NCBI RefSeq assembly: GCF_000208745.1
Contig: NC_030850.1
Location: forward strand, 19,908,727-19,972,726
DNA: 64,000 nt
Source: Theobroma cacao
Taxonomy: Eukaryota > Streptophyta > Magnoliopsida > Malvales > Malvaceae
Reading direction: 5' to 3'
The notes under the pieces: model-generated
The model's database searches: none
Told to the model about the DNA's origin: nothing
Seen by the model: only the letters and a program-made list of their open reading frames with translations
In this document: positions 59,238 through 64,000 of the stretch, piece by piece
How the letters are laid out: each line of letters starts with the position of its first letter
Position numbering within the stretch: position 1 is the first letter of the stretch
Translations under genes and position numbers: made by a program

Positions 59238-62001
59238 AAAGTTCACTACTCTAAAGTGAAGATGACAAGATAAAAGAGAGAAGTCGGTTAGTTAAGAGAA
59301 GAAAAAGAAACAAGAAGAAGGCGTGAACAAAGAGAACAAAAAGAAAGAAGAGAAGGCCGAGTGGTGAGGAAAAAAAAGAAGGTGAAAGAGCTGAGTTGAG
59401 GGGGGCGGTTTTGCTACCATTTAAGGAGGAAAAGAGAGCAATTTTTCTATCCATTTAAAGGGTGAGAAAAGCAGCTTTAGCTGCTAATTTTAGAGGCTAA
59501 AAAGTGCAGTTTTGCTACTAGTTTTGGAGGATGAGAAGTGCAGATTTTTGCAACTGATTTTGAAGGTTGTAAGGTACGATTTTGGTTGTTAATCTTTGTA
59601 GTTTTGGCTGCTGATTTTTGGAGGAAAAATAGAGCAGCTTAGCTTCTGATTTTGATGTTGATATGAGCAACTTCGGCTGTTAAAAATTTTTGGTTGAAAG
59701 AAACAAAAAGTTGTTGCTTGCAGTGAGAGGGAGAGAGAGAGGAAAAAATTATGGACAGCTTGTGCATGTGAGAAAAGAAAAAAAAAGACAAGCAAGGTGC
59801 TGCTGGACGGTGAAAGAAAGAAAGAAGAAATGAAAAGAAAAGAAAAGAAAAGAAAAGAACAAGAAAGAAAAATGGCATGACTCAACAAGAAAGAAAAATG
59901 GGCATAGCACAATAGAAAGAAGTTTGAGGAAAGATCATAAAAGAGCCTAATAGCCATAAAGGAAGAAAAGCCCAAGAGAGAATGAAGGGGGAAAAAAATT
60001 GGATTTGAACTAATCTAGTCCAAAAAAGCAAAAAAAAATTTCTTTGCTTTTATTTGGCCTATTATGAAATTGTATTATTTTAAGTTAGCCATTTGTTTAA
60101 TTGAATTTTTGATTATTAGTTATATGAATTAAATTTAAANTATTTAAAAATTTTATTAGGAGGTTTCGTAGGACTAAAGTAAAGAAGAAAATGCGAAATT
60201 TATGAATAGTACTCGAATGAAGTTAAGAAATTTTAAATGATTCGTTGTGAAGAATTATTGATGTTGGAGGAATTTACATACATAATTTGGTTGAGAGTGT
60301 TAAGTTGAATGGTAAAATATTGGAAGAAATGAAGAGAAATAATGTGGATTTATGATAGAATGAGAGAGAGAAGTGGAATTGATGCACTAAATGTATTGGA
60401 TTTAAAATTGTTGATAGGAAAGTTGTTGTGGAAGCGTGTCAAACGAAGTATATGATTGGCAATTAGGAATAATTATACACGCATACGAATCAATAGCGAC
60501 GTAGTAATCCCGCTATTGTGAGGTGAGTAACCTTATCATCATTTTAATTATCTAAAGTAGTCTTTTTATTTAATTTTTTGAATTCTATAGAAAATGAGTT
60601 TAATGGTTAATTTTTAGGTTTTATTAAGAAAATGTATTTAAATGAAATGATTTTATAAATTGTCTTGAAATTGAATGATGACTTTGAAAATAGAGTAATT
60701 GGAGATCACTTGATATATTGTAAATTTATGGTTTTAATTGATTGGCTTATGGCAATATTGGCATGAATGGTTGAGTTGTTAAATGTGCTGAAAATGCATG
60801 AATTATTGATTTGCCTTGAGAGGCTGTAAAATAAAATAATTGCCATGTCATGCTATTGAAAATTTTATTGTATGGTGGGTTTAACTTGCTATAATGGGCG
60901 GGTTCTGTGGACCAGCCTATTAAAGGGGCACGAAATACGATTATATTCATACCTCGATCGGAGAGGCGCGTAGGGTATCTCTTGAGGTATGGTTAGAGTT
61001 CACATCACGTCGAACCACCTCGTGATGATGAACTCCGCTAACGCCAAGGAACGGCTGTATTTTCACAACAAAATAAAAATATGTTTTACGTGTATACAAA
61101 ATTTTTAACAGCCTTGGTGGGCTCGAGTGTATGCCTCTGATCAAGGTGTCATCGAGTACTATTTGATGGCATGAGCCAAATGTTTATGAAAGTCATAAGC
61201 CTTAATGAGAAATTAAATGAAATACAATCGTTTGCATGGGTTGGGATGAATTTTCAAATTGTGAAATAGGTAATGCGACGGGATATTTTGATTGTCTCCT
61301 TTTACTCAGTTTTAGCTGATTTAAATGATGTTTGTTTACTCACTGGGATTTTATAATCTCACCACCCTCTTATCCACCCATTTCAGGCTCAGAATAGACT
61401 ATAGATAGCTGATATCGTCGAGGACTATAGTTGGACTTGCATCATCCAAAAATTATAGGTTCATTTCTTATGATACTTTGGGTCATTCGTGGGCCCACGT
61501 GTCACTGTAAATTAAATTTTATACTTTGGTTATCTGTATTACAGTATGTATGAATTTGTTTAGCTTTTACGCTACAAAAATTATTTACCGGTAACTCTAT
61601 AAATATTGTTTTATAAGAAAATAGAATATTTTATTAAATTTTTTGTTATATTCAAATAGATATAGTTTCGTTTAAAATGAATGTTTTAGACATCTAAATT
61701 TATTTTTGATTATGAAATATGTTTTTTCCACTCGTATACTACATTTTTAACTGGTTTCGAGATTAGTGTGAAAAAATGACCAAAATTCCCTTGTGAGACA
61801 AAAATTATTTTTCTATTGTTTTGATTTGGAAATAGTTTATAACCTCTCAAAACATGTTATTTTACAATTGCTGATCACAGAGGAGGTGAGAAAACTGATA
61901 TTAAAGCCTTGCGAGGTTTCGATAGGTATTCCGGGTAATGAATGTTTATCGGGACATCACGGCGATTATCACGGGCTCGATGAGAGTACCAGGTCATGAC
62001 A
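59238..62001 (+). mobile_element. 5' LTR of a further family member, 5' end missing
   Basis: Matches the 2679-6396 LTR from about its position 3430 onward: a GA-rich stretch, CTGCTAATTTTNGAGG-type phrases, GCGTGTCAAACGAAGT, CGCTATTGTGAGGTGAGT, and the block around 60740-61200 equal to 5080-5540. The last part differs and ends AGGTCATGACA. It is followed by a tRNA-Met-like primer site, so this is a 5' LTR with its element continuing right. Single N at 60140. (GAAAA)n near 59830-59860. Confidence 0.8.
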
Positions 62002-62007
62002 ATTTTA

Positions 62008-62021
62008 TGGGTATTAGAGCC
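62008..62021 (+). promoter_or_regulatory. Primer binding site, initiator tRNA-Met type
   Basis: TGGGTATTAGAGCC differs from TGGTATCAGAGCC by one extra G and one C to T. It lies six bases after the LTR end. Confidence 0.75.
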
Positions 62022-62232
62022 TTTAGTTTTAAAGATCAGAGCTTTGGGTTTAAAGTTGGTTTAAAGTTGTTTTAAAGTTGTTTTAAAATTTACAGTGTCA
62101 GTGTGCCCCCAAGTTAAGTTAGGTTAGATTGAATAGAATGCATGCATCTACATATAGAAACCTACCTACTCTTGTGATGCATGAATGATTAAGTAATTAC
62201 TACTTGTTTGTGTATAGGTTTTGAGGTGAGCT

Positions 62233-62781
62233 AGTGACATACACACCACGTCTAGAAGAGGCGGTAGTCCCGATACCCCTCATAGTGCTAGTGAGGGATC
62301 ATTAGATTCCACTACTATAAGCCAATGGCCCCCTGATCCAGGTAATTCGGAAAGTGGTCCATCCTGAATTCCTGTTAATAGAATTCCTCCGAACTTAGCA
62401 GAATGGTTTCGTAATAAGGAAAGCTTTGAGAGTAGAGAGAATTTTGAAAGTGAGAGTAGCTCAAATACTTCGAAAACTGAAAAAGATTTCCTTTTAAAAT
62501 AACCTGAAGAGTGCCATAGAGAATGGACGAGGGAGGAAATTGCAAGGGGATATATTCACTATAGGAAGGACATGTCAGTTGTATGACATTTTCCTCCCGA
62601 CTGTGGAAGAAATGCTGCATCAGTGAGTTATGAGGAATGTAGGAGAGTACAACAAGCCTGGATTGAGGAGCAAAGGAGAAAATCTCAAGAGGAGGAGAAC
62701 CCAGAAGAGGATCTTAAGAAGGACTTAGAGTAGAATCTTCCGATAAGATCAGATTAAGATGATGATCCCAATGATATGTAA
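62233..62781 (+). pseudogene. Unknown N-terminal ORF of the element, five in-frame stops
   Basis: A single frame of 183 codons is kept without any frameshift from about 62233 to a final TAA at 62779-62781. It is interrupted by TGA 62365, TAA 62500, TGA 62584, TAG 62731 and TAA 62755. The peptide is very hydrophilic: RRGGSPDTPHSASEGS at the start, then WTREEIARGYIHYRKDM, and a Glu/Lys-rich end (WIEEQRRKSQEEE). The position just after primer site and leader fits gag, but I see neither capsid motifs nor a zinc knuckle. Family unknown. Each stop could come from CGA, CAA or CAG by one C to T change. Confidence 0.55.
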
Positions 62782-64000
62782 TATTTTCATAGGATTTTGT
62801 ACTACTTTAACTCTAGGTAGATGTAGTCTAAAGGAGATAGTAGTTATCTGTACAATGGAGTTCGGAGTGGCTTCTATTTTGTATGACTTGAACGGAATGT
62901 AAAGTAGCTGTTTAAAGAACTGGATATGTATGGGAATCTTTTAGTATGACAGGGATAAATTGGCAATATAATTATTGAGAACGGTTATAAAAGGAAGCAA
63001 TAAGGTTATAAATGACATTCGAAATGGATAACGTGATTAAGTTAATGATTGTAATTGAAGCATGAAGGGGATTACTCAGTGATGCCATGACACTATGAGG
63101 TAATAATTGGGCACAAATATAGCCCAATGAAGTTAAATTATGGAATATGAGGAATATAAAATTTGGATTGAGTAAGGATTGCAAGAATAAAGTGAGGAGA
63201 AAGCTGAGCTGTTTTTGTAGTTAATTATACTGAAAGTCAATAAAATTATTGGAGTACAAGACAAGGAAGATAATTAGAGATGGATGACAATAAATTTGAG
63301 TAAAGCTATAGACAGTAAGCAACTTATGTGTGAGGTGGTATATGTGTTATGAATTTATTACACCGTATGGAAAGGATGTTTTGAGGTAGGATTCTATGAA
63401 TGTTGATGAAAGTCAAAAGATGACATGAGATGAAAGAATTAACTTAGCTTAGTGCGTATGACAAGCAAAGAAAGGTATCTATACTTATGGAACTCATGAT
63501 ATATGCCTAGAAGGGAAACCTAATGGTTGAGGATGATTGATGTAATGACTTTGAATGCAAACAAATAGCTTTGATGAGGAGATTTTTAGTAGTCACAGCG
63601 TCGGAGCACTGACTGTCCAACGCTACAATGCTCTGAATACCTCACGCCTATGATACATGAGCAAGATGGGAGTAACACAACAATGAGCTTACAAATTGAA
63701 TTTTGGTTATTGGTTATTGAGCTTTCTTTTTTAAGAGTTTTAAATATTCTAGAGAATGTCTACTTGAATGAATTGAAAAGCATCTTTATTGCCTTGTGTA
63801 TGGGCATATAATTAAAAGAAAAATTGAAAGTTTTTTGAGATGGCTATATTGAGATAAGATACCAAGCGATGAAAGTGTGAATGAAGGATTATAAGGATGG
63901 TATAGAAAACAAGTTTATATAAAATATCATTATGAGAATTTACAATTTCTTTTTTGATTTAGTTAAATGACAAAAGTTAGTAACAACATGAGGCCAATTG
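62782..64000 (+). mobile_element. Decayed internal DNA of the same element, runs off the window
   Basis: AT-rich, no ORF. Similar in style to 700-2673 and 9844-11112. Confidence 0.5.

Noticed and set aside
1..64000. tRNA, rRNA or organelle inserts
   Set aside because: No cloverleaf-like B-box/A-box pair or rRNA core sequence was noticed on either strand by eye. A covariance-model scan would be decisive.

Overview
The window is plant nuclear DNA, probably from a eudicot. It is AT-rich, intron-style non-coding sequence made almost entirely of nested transposable elements, and I found no host gene, rRNA or tRNA that I can defend. The families seen (Ty3/gypsy-type elements with very long LTRs, a Ty1/copia Sirevirus, a MuDR-type MULE carrying a Ulp1 protease gene, a LINE tail) are typical of flowering plants. 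The species cannot be named from the sequence alone.

Left part (1-20.4 kb): this looks like the right half of a nested onion of long-LTR elements on the + strand. Decayed internal DNA (1-2673 and 6402-7203) is interrupted by a complete solo LTR (2679-6396, TSD AAGTT) and ends in a polypurine tract and 3' LTR (7217-9843). A second internal remnant (9844-11112) ends in its own tract and LTR (11126-14096). A third LTR, missing its 5' end, follows (14097-17620). All are then embedded in a minus-strand LTR-like unit (to about 20394). The missing left arms should lie to the left of the window.

Middle part (about 20.7-48.2 kb): one old Mutator-like element, about 8 kb without its insertions, has a mudrA transposase pseudogene on + and a DUF1985/Ulp1-type protease pseudogene on -. 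The two are convergent and are flanked by degenerate inverted ends and a shared minisatellite. It has been hit by three LTR insertions with perfect 5-bp target duplications: 22193-23703, 25117-40655 and 40747-43290. The second of these was itself hit by a 10-kb Sirevirus (26861-36894, minus strand; gag, protease, integrase, RT, RNase H and an extra 3' ORF, all broken) and by a further 2.2-kb LTR-like insert (37075-39276).

Right part (48.2-64 kb): a truncated LINE-type RNase H fragment is followed by unassigned AT-rich DNA. Next is a solo LTR (50523-57176, TSD ATAAC) with a second solo LTR inside it (53130-56005, TSD CTAGG), more unassigned DNA, and an inverted LTR fragment (58114-59237) fused head-to-head to a + strand 5' LTR (to 62001). 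That 5' LTR has a tRNA-Met primer site and a stop-riddled ORF, and its element runs off the right edge.

The most interesting signals are structural. The long LTRs are modular mosaics whose exchange point sits on a conserved splice-donor-like site. They carry conserved TATA, donor and acceptor signals, arrays of a perfect CTCGCTGCAGCGAG dyad, and length-variable minisatellites. The Sirevirus carries an additional 3' gene, and the MULE shows a three-array arrangement of its minisatellite.
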